64,000 bases of DNA from Kluyvera sp036759925 (lineage in GTDB: Bacteria; Pseudomonadota; Gammaproteobacteria; Enterobacterales; Enterobacteriaceae): positions 186,001-250,000 of the forward strand of contig NZ_JAPKIB010000003.1 in the NCBI RefSeq assembly GCF_036759925.1, read 5' to 3'. This document shows, piece after piece, positions 26,434 to 34,527 of the stretch. Position 1 is the first letter of the stretch. Each line of letters opens with the position of its first letter. The notes beneath the pieces are model-generated. The model was not told where the DNA came from. It made no database searches and worked only from the letters and a program-made list of their open reading frames with translations. The translations under genes and the position numbers were made by a program.

Positions 26434-27792
26434 ATGCAGACCGTATTAGCAAAAATCGTTGCCGATAAAGCGATTTGGGTAGAAGCCCGCAAACAGCAAC
26501 AACCATTAGCCTCGTTCCAGAACGACGTACAGCCAAGCCAGCGCAGCTTCTATGATGCGCTGCGCGGCACCCGTACCGCCTTTATTCTGGAGTGCAAAAA
26601 AGCCTCTCCGTCGAAAGGGGTGATCCGCGATGATTTCGACCCGGCGCGCATTGCTAACGTTTATAAGCACTACGCTTCGGCAATTTCCGTACTGACCGAT
26701 GAGAAGTATTTCCAGGGCAGCTTCGACTTCCTGCCTATCGTCAGCGGCATCGCGCCGCAGCCGATTCTGTGCAAAGACTTTATTATCGATGCCTACCAGA
26801 TCTACCTGGCGCGTTTCTACCAGGCGGACGCCTGCCTGCTGATGCTCTCCGTGTTGGACGACGAGCAGTATCGTCAACTGGCGGCAGTCGCGCATAGCCT
26901 GAACATGGGCGTGCTGACCGAAGTCAGCAACGAAGAAGAGCTGGAGCGCGCAATTGCGCTGAAGGCGAAAGTCGTGGGGATCAACAACCGCGACCTCCGC
27001 GATCTCTCTATCGATTTGAACCGCACTCGCCAGTTGGCGCCGCGTCTGGGCCACGATGTCACGGTGATCAGTGAATCCGGCATCAATACCAACGCGCAGG
27101 TTCGTGACCTGAGCCACTACGCCAACGGCTTCCTGATTGGTTCGGCGATGATGGCCTACGATGACCTGAACGCCGCCGTCCGCCGTGTGCTGCTGGGCGA
27201 AAACAAAGTCTGCGGGCTGACCCGCCCACAAGATGCGCAAGCAGCCTATGAAGCCGGTGCTATCTACGGCGGCCTGATTTTTGTGCCAACCTCACCGCGT
27301 GCGGTAAACGATGCGCAAGCGCGTGAAGTGATAAATGGCGCCCCGCTCTCCTACGTGGGCGTGTTCCGTAATACCCCAACGGCCGAAGTCGTGGAACGCG
27401 CGACGACATTGCAGCTGAAAGCCGTTCAACTGCACGGCAGCGAAGACCAGGCTTATATCGATGCTCTGCGCGCCGAACTCCCTGCCAGCGTGCAAATCTG
27501 GAAAGCGCTGAGCGTCGCCGACACGCTGCCATCTCGTGACCTCAACCACGTCGATAAATACGTGTTCGACAACGGTCAGGGCGGTTCCGGGCAGCGTTTC
27601 GACTGGACACTGTTACAAGGTCAGGATCTGAGCAACGTGATTCTGGCCGGTGGTTTAAGCGCAGATAACTGCGTAGAAGCGGCCAAAAGCGGCTGCGTCG
27701 GGCTGGATTTCAATTCAGGCGTAGAGTCACAGCCGGGTATTAAAGATGCCAGCAAATTGGCCTCGGCATTTCAAACGCTGCGCGCATATTAA
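26434..27792 (+). CDS. trpCF: Fused indole-3-glycerol-phosphate synthase / phosphoribosylanthranilate isomerase
   Basis: 452-residue bifunctional enzyme with two barrels, the fused form of enterics. The first barrel (to about residue 255) is the synthase, with FILECKKASPSKGVI, LCKDFIID, VGINNRDL and VISESGI. The second is the isomerase, with KVCGLTRPQDAQ holding the catalytic cysteine, YVGVFRN and the aspartate-bearing VFDNGQGGSGQ. It lies between trpGD and trpB with short gaps (3 and 9 bases). Confidence 0.99.
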   Translation: MQTVLAKIVADKAIWVEARKQQQPLASFQNDVQPSQRSFYDALRGTRTAFILECKKASPSKGVIRDDFDPARIANVYKHYASAISVLTDEKYFQGSFDFLPIVSGIAPQPILCKDFIIDAYQIYLARFYQADACLLMLSVLDDEQYRQLAAVAHSLNMGVLTEVSNEEELERAIALKAKVVGINNRDLRDLSIDLNRTRQLAPRLGHDVTVISESGINTNAQVRDLSHYANGFLIGSAMMAYDDLNAAVRRVLLGENKVCGLTRPQDAQAAYEAGAIYGGLIFVPTSPRAVNDAQAREVINGAPLSYVGVFRNTPTAEVVERATTLQLKAVQLHGSEDQAYIDALRAELPASVQIWKALSVADTLPSRDLNHVDKYVFDNGQGGSGQRFDWTLLQGQDLSNVILAGGLSADNCVEAAKSGCVGLDFNSGVESQPGIKDASKLASAFQTLRAY

Positions 27793-27801
27793 GGAGCAAT
27801 A

Positions 27802-28995
27802 ATGAGCACTTTACTGAACCCCTATTTTGGTGAATTTGGCGGGATGTACGTTCCGCAGATTCTAATGCCCGCCCTGCGCCAGCTGGAAGAGGCTTTCGTC
27901 AGCGCCCAGAAAGACCCTGCGTTTCAGGCAGAGTTTACTGACCTGCTGAAAAACTATGCCGGTCGTCCAACGGCCCTGACCAAGTGTCGTAACCTGACGG
28001 AAGGCACCAAAACCACGCTGTACCTCAAGCGTGAAGATTTGCTGCACGGTGGCGCGCACAAAACCAACCAGGTGCTGGGTCAGGCGTTGCTGGCAAAGCG
28101 TATGGGCAAAACTGAGATCATCGCCGAAACCGGCGCCGGTCAGCACGGCGTGGCTTCCGCACTCGCCTGCGCCCTGCTCGGCCTGAAGTGCCGCATCTAT
28201 ATGGGCGCGAAAGATATTGAACGTCAGTCGCCGAACGTCTTCCGTATGCGCCTGATGGGTGCAGAGGTTATCGCGGTACACAGCGGCTCCGCTACGCTGA
28301 AAGATGCTTGTAACGAAGCGCTGCGCGACTGGTCTGGCAGCTATGAAACCGCGCACTATATGCTCGGCACCGCCGCGGGCCCGCACCCGTTCCCAACCAT
28401 CGTGCGTGAATTCCAGCGCATGATTGGCGAAGAGACCAAAGTGCAGATCCGCGAAAAAGAAGGTCGCCTGCCGGATGCCGTGATTGCCTGCGTCGGCGGC
28501 GGGTCTAACGCTATCGGTATGTTCGCCGACTTTATCGACGAAACCAGCGTCGGCCTGATTGGCGTTGAACCTGCCGGTCACGGTATCGAAACCGGCGAAC
28601 ACGGCGCACCGCTGAAGCACGGTCGCGTTGGCATCTACTTTGGTATGAAATCGCCGATGATGCAGACCGATGAAGGCCAGATTGAAGAGTCATACTCTAT
28701 CTCTGCCGGTCTGGACTTCCCGTCCGTTGGGCCGCAGCACGCCTTCCTGAACAGCATTGGTCGCGCCGAGTACGTGTCGATTACCGATAACGAAGCGCTG
28801 GACGCCTTCAAGGAACTCAGCCGCCACGAAGGGATTATCCCGGCGCTGGAGTCTTCTCACGCCCTGGCCCACGCGCTGAAAATGATGCGTGAAAACCCAG
28901 AAAAAGAGCAGCTGCTGGTCGTTAACCTGTCCGGTCGCGGCGACAAAGACATCTTTACCGTACACGATATTCTGAAAGCGCGAGGGGAAATCTGA
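27802..28995 (+). CDS. trpB: Tryptophan synthase beta chain
   Basis: PLP enzyme that joins indole and serine in the alpha2-beta2 complex. It has 397 residues as in E. coli. The PLP lysine is in LLHGGAHKTNQVLGQ, and the phosphate-binding loop is CVGGGSNAIGMF. AETGAGQHGVASA is the indole-tunnel/catalytic glutamate region. An AAGGAG site lies 6 bases upstream. Its stop overlaps the trpA start (TGATG). Confidence 0.99.
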   Translation: MSTLLNPYFGEFGGMYVPQILMPALRQLEEAFVSAQKDPAFQAEFTDLLKNYAGRPTALTKCRNLTEGTKTTLYLKREDLLHGGAHKTNQVLGQALLAKRMGKTEIIAETGAGQHGVASALACALLGLKCRIYMGAKDIERQSPNVFRMRLMGAEVIAVHSGSATLKDACNEALRDWSGSYETAHYMLGTAAGPHPFPTIVREFQRMIGEETKVQIREKEGRLPDAVIACVGGGSNAIGMFADFIDETSVGLIGVEPAGHGIETGEHGAPLKHGRVGIYFGMKSPMMQTDEGQIEESYSISAGLDFPSVGPQHAFLNSIGRAEYVSITDNEALDAFKELSRHEGIIPALESSHALAHALKMMRENPEKEQLLVVNLSGRGDKDIFTVHDILKARGEI

Positions 28996-29804
28996 TGGAA
29001 CGCTATGACAACCTGTTTGCTCAACTGAAGGCCCGCAAGGAAGGCGCGTTTGTTCCCTTCGTCACCCTGGGCGACCCAAACCCAGAGCAGTCGCTGAAGA
29101 TTATCGACACGCTGATTGCCGCGGGTGCCGACGCGCTGGAGCTGGGGATCCCGTTCTCTGACCCGCTGGCCGATGGTCCAACGATTCAGAACGCGACCCT
29201 GCGCGCCTTTGCTTCGGGCGTCACGCCGACCCAGTGCTTTGAGATGCTGGCAGCGATTCGCCACAAGCACCCGACAATTCCGATTGGCCTGCTGATGTAT
29301 GCCAACCTGGTCTTCAACCGCGGTATCGATGCGTTCTACGCCGAGTGCGCTCGCGTCGGCGTCGATTCCGTGCTGGTTGCCGATGTGCCGGTAGAAGAGT
29401 CCGCGCCGTTCCGTCAGGCCGCGATGCGCCATAACGTCGCGCCGATCTTCATCTGCCCGCCCAACGCCGACGATGAACTGCTGCGCCAGATTGCCGAACA
29501 CGGTCGGGGTTATACCTACCTGCTCTCACGCGCAGGCGTAACCGGTACCGAAACCCGCGCCGCGCTGCCGCTGCATCATCTGGTGGAAAAACTGGCTGAG
29601 TACAATGCGGCACCGCCGCTGCAGGGCTTTGGTATCTCCGCACCGGATCAGGTGACGGCGACCATCGACGCCGGCGCTGCCGGGGCTATCTCGGGCTCTG
29701 CGATTGTCAAAATCATTGAGCGTAACGTCGAGAACCCGCAGGCGATGCTGGATGAGCTTTCAAGCTTTGTTACCAGCATGAAAGCGGCAACTAAATCAGC
29801 GTAA
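28995..29804 (+). CDS. trpA: Tryptophan synthase alpha chain
   Basis: Cleaves indole-3-glycerol phosphate to indole and passes it to TrpB. It has 269 residues, one more than E. coli. The catalytic Glu is in ALELGIPFSDPLADGPTIQ (Glu49 region) and the catalytic Asp in VLVADVPVEES (Asp60-type loop). The phosphate sites GVTGTE and GFGISAPDQV are also present. It is the last gene of the operon and is followed by a strong hairpin. Confidence 0.99.
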   Translation: MERYDNLFAQLKARKEGAFVPFVTLGDPNPEQSLKIIDTLIAAGADALELGIPFSDPLADGPTIQNATLRAFASGVTPTQCFEMLAAIRHKHPTIPIGLLMYANLVFNRGIDAFYAECARVGVDSVLVADVPVEESAPFRQAAMRHNVAPIFICPPNADDELLRQIAEHGRGYTYLLSRAGVTGTETRAALPLHHLVEKLAEYNAAPPLQGFGISAPDQVTATIDAGAAGAISGSAIVKIIERNVENPQAMLDELSSFVTSMKAATKSA

Positions 29805-29812
29805 TGCCTCAG

Positions 29813-29840
29813 GCCGCCTGACGCTCGTCAGGCGGCTTAT
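29813..29840. terminator. trp operon terminator, shared with the convergent marR-type gene
   Basis: GCCGCCTGACG / CGTCAGGCGGC, an 11-bp stem with a tight loop, followed by TTATTG, 9 bases after trpA. The convergent regulator's stop lies within its 3' side. Confidence 0.85.
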
Positions 29841-30292
29841 TGCTGTTGCAGGCTGTCGGCGTATTTACGCGTCAGCGTGAACAGCGCCTGCACCTCTTCC
29901 GGCGACCAGTTCGCCAGCACCCGATTCATCAGCGTTTGTCGAGCCACCGCTATCTGCGCAAAAATCGCCTGTCCCTGCTCACTTAGCGTCACTTCGCTAA
30001 TCCGCCTGTCGCGCGCGTTTGGCTGCTTATGCGCTAACCCCTGCGCTTCAAGTTTCTTCACCTGACGGCTAACGGTGGTGTAATCCCGCCCGAGGTTATC
30101 CGCCAACTCCACCACCCCTATCGGCCCACGGCGGCCAATCGCCACCAGCAGCGGAAACAGCAGCTGCTCCAGCTGCACCCCTGCCGCCTGTAACAGCTGC
30201 TCATCCCGGGCGGGCTGGTTCATCACGCCGATGATATCCAGCAGCGCGCCGTGGAATTCCGTGATGTCATAATCATTATGTGCATATTGCAT
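29837..30292 (-). CDS. MarR-family transcriptional regulator
   Basis: 151-residue winged-helix repressor. The DNA-binding core is VELADNLGRDYTTVSRQVKKLEAQGLAH (recognition helix), and the wing follows in NARDRRISEVTLSEQG. The ATG at 30292 is preceded by GGAGAATAT; the open frame extends 74 codons upstream but without conservation. It is divergent from an MDR oxidoreductase with 75 bases between them. Two near-identical palindromes lie in the gap, one covering its own start codon, so autoregulation and control of the oxidoreductase are likely. Confidence 0.92.
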   Translation of the reverse strand: MQYAHNDYDITEFHGALLDIIGVMNQPARDEQLLQAAGVQLEQLLFPLLVAIGRRGPIGVVELADNLGRDYTTVSRQVKKLEAQGLAHKQPNARDRRISEVTLSEQGQAIFAQIAVARQTLMNRVLANWSPEEVQALFTLTRKYADSLQQQ

Positions 30293-30295
30293 ATA
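30277..30295. promoter_or_regulatory. Candidate MarR operator 1, over the regulator's start codon
   Basis: 19-base imperfect palindrome TATGTGCATATTGCATATA, matching the second site at 30327-30345 in 16 of 19 positions. It includes the ATG of the MarR gene. Binding is inferred. Confidence 0.6.
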
Positions 30296-30326
30296 TTCTC
30301 CAGGCGAGTATAGTGCCGTTATCTGA

Positions 30327-30345
30327 TATGTGCATTTTACACATA
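30327..30345. promoter_or_regulatory. Candidate MarR operator 2
   Basis: TATGTGCATTTTACACATA with perfect TATGTG / CACATA arms, 50 bases from operator 1 and 23 bases before the oxidoreductase start, where it could block that promoter. Confidence 0.6.
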
Positions 30346-30367
30346 AATACCTTTTGGAGACACACTG

Positions 30368-31315
30368 ATGAAAGCTGCCGTGGTCTTTGACCTCGCCCAA
30401 GGCCCAGTATGGGCCGATTTTGATGAACCGCAGGTAGGAGAGCAGCAGACGCTGGTTCGCGTCCACGCCGCCGCCATTAGCCACGTAGTGAAAAGCCGCG
30501 CCTCCGGTAAACACTACAGCTTTGACGGCACGCTGCCGTTTGTTGTCGGTATCGACGGTACCGGCATGCTCCCTACCGATGAGCGGGTCTATTTTGCCTT
30601 CCCAACCGCGCCGTGGGGCAGCGTGGCGCAGTTCGCGCCTGTTGCCCGTCAGAACTGCTTTGCGCTGCCGGATGGCTTAGATGATGTCACTGCCGCCGCG
30701 ATGGCCAACCCAGGAATGTCCGCCTGGGCGGCGCTGGTGAAGCGCGCGCATTTCCAGGCCGGTGAAACCGTCCTGGTAAACGGCGCGACCGGCAGCGCCG
30801 GGCAGCTCGCGGTGCAGATTGCCCGCTATCTCGGCGCCAAAAAGGTGATCGCCACCGGGCGTAATGCCAGTACCCTCGCGACGCTGGGCGCTGATGCCAC
30901 CATTCTGCTCACCGGTGATGACACCACCCTCAGCGCGGAATTCGCCGTTCAGGCCAACCAGGGCATTGATGTTGTTGTCGATTATCTCTGGGGCCACAGC
31001 GCAGAACTGCTGCTGCCCGCACTGGCGAAATACAGCCGAGGCGACACACCGATTCGCTACGTACAGGTCGGGTCGCTTGCTGGAAGCGATATTGCCCTTA
31101 GCGGCGCGGTGCTGCGCTCTGCCCCGCTGCAGTTAATGGGCAGCGGGATTGGCAGCCTGCCGATGGCGCAACTGTTGCAGGCGACCGGCGAGATGCTGAA
31201 TGCGGCGGCCGCAGGTGAGTTTACCATCGCGACCACGCCCGTGGCGTTGCAAAACGTTGCTACCGCCTGGCCGCTGGATGATAGCCAGAAGCGTACGGTA
31301 TTCACCCTGGAATAA
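30368..31315 (+). CDS. Zinc-free quinone oxidoreductase-like MDR-family protein
   Basis: 315-residue NADPH-type medium-chain dehydrogenase/reductase without the zinc ligands of alcohol dehydrogenases. The N-terminal GroES-like domain contains VGIDGTGM. The cofactor loop is VLVNGATGSAGQLAVQIARYLGAKKVIATGRN (Rossmann turn GATGSAGQLA). GGAGACACACTG precedes the ATG. It may detoxify quinones or alpha,beta-unsaturated carbonyls; the substrate is unknown. Divergent pairing with the MarR gene suggests induction by a small aromatic or electrophile. Confidence 0.9.
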   Translation: MKAAVVFDLAQGPVWADFDEPQVGEQQTLVRVHAAAISHVVKSRASGKHYSFDGTLPFVVGIDGTGMLPTDERVYFAFPTAPWGSVAQFAPVARQNCFALPDGLDDVTAAAMANPGMSAWAALVKRAHFQAGETVLVNGATGSAGQLAVQIARYLGAKKVIATGRNASTLATLGADATILLTGDDTTLSAEFAVQANQGIDVVVDYLWGHSAELLLPALAKYSRGDTPIRYVQVGSLAGSDIALSGAVLRSAPLQLMGSGIGSLPMAQLLQATGEMLNAAAAGEFTIATTPVALQNVATAWPLDDSQKRTVFTLE

Positions 31316-31344
31316 AAAAAAGCGCTTTCACACAAAAGATAGGG

Positions 31345-31380
31345 TTGATATCTTAAATGAGAAATATTATCTTTCTCATT
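31345..31380 (+). promoter_or_regulatory. Promoter of the RyhB-like sRNA with overlapping Fur-box-like palindrome
   Basis: -35 TTGATA (31345-31350), 17-base spacer, -10 TATCTT (31368-31373). A perfect 9-bp inverted repeat AATGAGAAA-TATTATC-TTTCTCATT (31356-31380) covers the -10. The stretch TGAGAAATATTATCT fits the 7-1-7 Fur motif at about 12 of 14 defined positions. Iron-Fur repression is the known control of RyhB; here it is inferred. Confidence 0.75.
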
Positions 31381-31474
31381 ACCGAATAGTTGAGCAAATC
31401 ACTCAGGTATTCGGTACGACATTGCTCACATTGCTTCCAGTATTTTTGCCCGCATTTTATGCGGGCTTTTTTTT
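31381..31474 (+). ncRNA. ryhB: RyhB-family iron-responsive small RNA
   Basis: About 94 bases, similar in size to the 90-nt E. coli RyhB. The block 31416-31444 (ACGACATTGCTCACATTGCT and the nine bases after it, TCCAGTATT) is identical to the E. coli RyhB core that pairs with sodB and other iron-protein mRNAs. Before it lies hairpin ACCGAATA / TATTCGGT with an inner TGAG/CTCA stem. After it comes terminator GCCCGCAT-TTT-ATGCGGGC with eight T. A Fur-like promoter sits directly upstream. The 5' hairpin and terminator differ from E. coli RyhB, and E. coli ryhB is elsewhere (near yhhY), so this may be a second copy of the RyhB-2/RfrB kind. RyhB acts with Hfq to silence iron-using proteins under iron starvation. 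Confidence 0.88.
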
Positions 31475-31483
31475 GTCCTCGTG

Positions 31484-31559
31484 CCGGCCCCGGGGTCGGC
31501 GTAAACGCCTCGCCCGGGCTACACCATTTGTAGCCCGTCCAGGCGAAGCGCCGCCGGGA
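31484..31559. repeat. Pair of inverted REP-like elements (BIME)
   Basis: Two GC-rich palindromic units face each other with arms GGGCTACA (31516-31523) and TGTAGCCC (31529-31536); each holds a GGCG-(aa)-CGCC type stem. Such extragenic palindromes stabilise mRNA 3' ends and bind gyrase or IHF in enterics. A related unit lies at 43632. Confidence 0.7.
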
Positions 31560-31640
31560 GCCGTTCCCTACCAACAATTGTCTCGCCCGTATGAATGAGA
31601 AGTCGTAGTATAAAAACTCTTCGCCCCGCTGGAGTTACCC

Positions 31641-32273
31641 ATGTCAGAGTCCCACAACATTCTCGCGTTCGCCCTCGTCTCACTCGGCATGGCGCTCACC
31701 CCCGGCCCCAATATGATCTACCTGATTTCACGCTCCATTTCTCAGGGACGCACTGCGGGGCTGGTCTCACTCGGCGGTGTAGCGCTGGGCTTTATCTTCT
31801 ATATGGTCAGCGCCGCCTTCGGCTTAACCGCGTTGATGATGGCGGTGCCCTATGCCTATGATGCGCTGCGCATTGCCGGTGTGGCCTATCTACTGTGGAT
31901 GGCGTGGCAGTCGGTGCGCCCCGGCGGACGTTCGCCGTTTCAGCTTAAAGAGCTGCCCCAGCACAGCCCGCGCAAACTGTTCCTGATGGGCTTTCTGACC
32001 AATCTGTTGAACCCCAAAATTGCCATCGTCTACCTTTCGTTGCTGCCGCAGTTTATCAACCCCGCCAGCGGCAGCGTGCTGACACAATCATTGATGCTGG
32101 GCATGACGCAGATTGTGATTAGCGTGTCGATCAACGCGCTGGTGGCACTTTCCGCCGGGACCATTGCGCTGTTTCTGGTGCGTCGCCCCTCATTTGGCAC
32201 CATCCAGCGCTGGCTGATGGGCGGCGTATTGACGGGGTTGGCCATTAAGATTGCCACTGAATCACGTCGCTAG
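31641..32273 (+). CDS. LysE/RhtB-family amino-acid exporter
   Basis: 210-residue inner-membrane exporter with about six transmembrane helices. The family opening is visible as FALVSLGMALTPGPNMIYLISRSISQGR, with the TPGPN motif. FLTNLLNPKIAIVYLSLLPQF is the second conserved block. A GGAG site lies 7 bases before the ATG. Members export homoserine, threonine, leucine, cysteine or similar amino acids; the substrate is not predictable here. It is convergent with the EAL gene with 9 bases between stops. Confidence 0.92.
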   Translation: MSESHNILAFALVSLGMALTPGPNMIYLISRSISQGRTAGLVSLGGVALGFIFYMVSAAFGLTALMMAVPYAYDALRIAGVAYLLWMAWQSVRPGGRSPFQLKELPQHSPRKLFLMGFLTNLLNPKIAIVYLSLLPQFINPASGSVLTQSLMLGMTQIVISVSINALVALSAGTIALFLVRRPSFGTIQRWLMGGVLTGLAIKIATESRR

Positions 32274-32282
32274 CGGTCTGGG

Positions 32283-33806
32283 CTATTCAACAACCACCCT
32301 GACCTTCGGTTTTGACAGCAGAATTTTGACCAGCTCAGGCAGGGATACCGGTTTGAAAAAATAGTACCCCTGCAGGTAGGTAATGTTATTTCGGCTGAGG
32401 TAATCGACCTGCGCCTGGGTCTCGACCCCTTCAGCAACGATGCTGATTGAGAGTTTACGCGCCAGTTCAAGCACGGAATCCAGAATCAGCGTCGAGTCCT
32501 CATAGGCGTTTACCCGGCCGACAAAACTCTGATCGATTTTGATGTAGTCAATATGTAGGTCGTGCAGATAAGAGAGTCCGGAGTAACCGGTACCGAAATC
32601 ATCCAGTGCAATGGCGAAGCCATTTTCATGCAACACGTTCAGCGTCTGAATCAGATGCTCATCGACATGCAGCGGTTCCCACTCCGTGACTTCAATCACC
32701 AGATTCAGATCCTGGCGAGCAAAATGCTGCTTGTACGCCAGACACTCGGTCACAAAACCCGGTGCCACAATATGCGATGCGCTGAAATTAATTCCGATGT
32801 GAAAACCTTCCGGTAGCTTGCTCTCAATGGCATTCATATGCGCCACCACCTGCGCCATCAGGCTGCGGGTTAGCGGCACAATTAAGCCCGATTTTTCAGC
32901 TGCGGGAATAAAGACCGCGGGAGAGATAAAGCCCGCTTTGGGGTGTTTCCAGCGGGCCAGTACTTCCACGCCGCGCAGCGTCCCTTCTCGACCGTTTACG
33001 ATGGGCTGGTAGTAAGGCACGATTTCCCCTTTGGCAATCGCTTTGCGCAGCGTCTCTTCCGGTGTCGTGCTTTTATTAAGGTATTGATACAGCGCATAGG
33101 CGGCAACGCCGGAGAGCAGCAGCAGGAAAATCAGAATCCCGCCGCCTTGATGAACCAGCCGTTCGACGCTGAACAGCGCGGGAAGATTGTACTGAATAGC
33201 AAAGGGATAATGTTCCACACTCACCATGCCATGACCGGGCAGGTTTGCTGGATGAGGCTGAATATCACCAGATAGGCCCATCACCTGGTTATCCACCACC
33301 AGTGAATAATTTGCATCACGAAGCGGGGTATTGAGAACGTCGCGAATATGGCGGTCGCTCACGGTGATAATGATACGTTTTCCGGCAAAACGGCGCTGGA
33401 ATAAGAGCACCGGACGATCGTCAACCGTGTTCACCCTCGATAATAACAGCAGCGATTTCTCTGGGATCTGCGCCACATGCAGTATCAGTATGTGATTACC
33501 CGGCAACGAGGAGCACCACACCCTGCCATCCTTAAAGATAAGGAGGGTGCGTAAATGCGGCTGTAGTGCTGCTTCAGTGCCCAACTGATACTGTCCCTGA
33601 GCATCACATCCTTTTTCGATGACCTCCTCCGCTCCCCGACTGGCTTCCTGCGCTTCACCCAGCATGGTGGCTATATTTCTCGCCGCGTAGTGTGCCCCCG
33701 CCAGACGTTCAGAACGCAGCGAATACCAGAGCTGGGCATTGAGAATAAAAATACCGGAGATCAGCAGAAGCGCCGCGGCGATGACGAGGATAAGGACATT
33801 GCGCAT
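32283..33806 (-). CDS. CSS-motif EAL-domain cyclic-di-GMP phosphodiesterase
   Basis: 507-residue inner-membrane enzyme. One transmembrane helix (about residues 5-25) leads to a periplasmic CSS domain with Cys67 and Cys98 (the latter in VWCSS), then a second helix (about 233-253, ILIFLLLLSGVAAYALYQYL) and a cytoplasmic EAL domain. The catalytic motifs are present: EVLAR in place of EALLR, DDFGTGYSGLSYL, KIDQSFV, EGVETQAQ and QGYYFFKP. This is the PdeB/PdeC/PdeD layout, where the periplasmic disulfide state controls activity and proteolysis. It likely lowers c-di-GMP. A perfect FNR site lies about 220 bases upstream. Confidence 0.92.
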   Translation of the reverse strand: MRNVLILVIAAALLLISGIFILNAQLWYSLRSERLAGAHYAARNIATMLGEAQEASRGAEEVIEKGCDAQGQYQLGTEAALQPHLRTLLIFKDGRVWCSSLPGNHILILHVAQIPEKSLLLLSRVNTVDDRPVLLFQRRFAGKRIIITVSDRHIRDVLNTPLRDANYSLVVDNQVMGLSGDIQPHPANLPGHGMVSVEHYPFAIQYNLPALFSVERLVHQGGGILIFLLLLSGVAAYALYQYLNKSTTPEETLRKAIAKGEIVPYYQPIVNGREGTLRGVEVLARWKHPKAGFISPAVFIPAAEKSGLIVPLTRSLMAQVVAHMNAIESKLPEGFHIGINFSASHIVAPGFVTECLAYKQHFARQDLNLVIEVTEWEPLHVDEHLIQTLNVLHENGFAIALDDFGTGYSGLSYLHDLHIDYIKIDQSFVGRVNAYEDSTLILDSVLELARKLSISIVAEGVETQAQVDYLSRNNITYLQGYYFFKPVSLPELVKILLSKPKVRVVVE

Positions 33807-34021
33807 TAACGCTACCTGGCTAAAAGTGAGTACGGCGACGCATAAATTTTACACTTTGAGCATGGTTGAAAATACCCAGAAATGCCATTCGCGCCATCAC
33901 GAGAATGAAAAACGTCGCTATTTCCCTTAAAACTCATCGCTTTCCACGCTAATGATTAATTTTACAACTATTTTTCTATCGACGTTCGGTCGATTTACGT
34001 ATTCCTGGTACTCATCTATTT

Positions 34022-34035
34022 TTGATATTAATCAA
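34022..34035. promoter_or_regulatory. Perfect FNR-type palindrome
   Basis: TTGATATTAATCAA matches the FNR consensus TTGAT-N4-ATCAA exactly. Placed at -41.5 it would give a minus-strand start near 33987, leading to the EAL gene with a leader of about 180 bases and a GTAAAT-like -10. Binding is inferred. Confidence 0.55.
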
Positions 34036-34061
34036 ATGTCGATCATTTTTCTGATGCCCAT

Positions 34062-34087
34062 AAAGCGATATGCCTTCGCTTTTTTTT
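34062..34087 (+). terminator. Orphan Rho-independent terminator
   Basis: AAAGCGA-TATGCCT-TCGCTTT followed by T to 34087 on the plus strand. No plus-strand gene lies between 33807 and this point, so it may end a small RNA. Confidence 0.6.
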
Positions 34088-34457
34088 AAAAAACTGTTGC
34101 GAGAAAATTGACCATTTTTGTACTAGTAGCATGGATGCAATGCTGATTGTTTTGTATTAAATAATGAATAACGTCGCCATGCAGATATATAAATCATACA
34201 AAATTAGGGGAGCATTTCCCTACTCCTTAACATAACGTAATGCGTTGCCCAGACTGCGTTTTCTTCTGTCCAATGACCTGACAAGGTCTACCGCACATTT
34301 TTCCCACGTTCAATGCTGCTTCAAAATGTAACATCAGGCATCAAAAAATAACGGAAACGTCCTTGCACACGGTCTACCCTTTCATTCGGAATAAATAGCG
34401 GATATTCCCCTTCATACTTAACGTTTTTAATACAATATCTACGACATTATTCGTACG

Positions 34458-34486
34458 TTGACATGTCATTTGAGCACCTTCATATT
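34458..34486 (+). promoter_or_regulatory. Sigma-70 promoter of the small RHH-like gene
   Basis: Perfect -35 TTGACA (34458-34463), 17-base spacer, -10 CATATT (34481-34486). The start of transcription near 34493 favours translation from the ATG at 34528 rather than the earlier one at 34489. Confidence 0.6.
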
Positions 34487-34527
34487 TCATGCAGAAAAAT
34501 AATGTCCTGGGTGACGTAGAGAATCGT

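Larger units (their letters stand above)
33807..34527. other. Long AT-rich intergenic region upstream of the EAL gene and the small RHH gene
   Basis: About 720 bases with no convincing coding frame. Visible signals are a hairpin ATCGAC-GTTCG-GTCGAT (33978-33994), a perfect FNR-type site (34022-34035), a plus-strand terminator without an obvious gene in front (34062-34087), and a promoter for the following gene (34458-34486). The middle part (about 34090-34450) shows nothing I can name. Confidence 0.5.
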
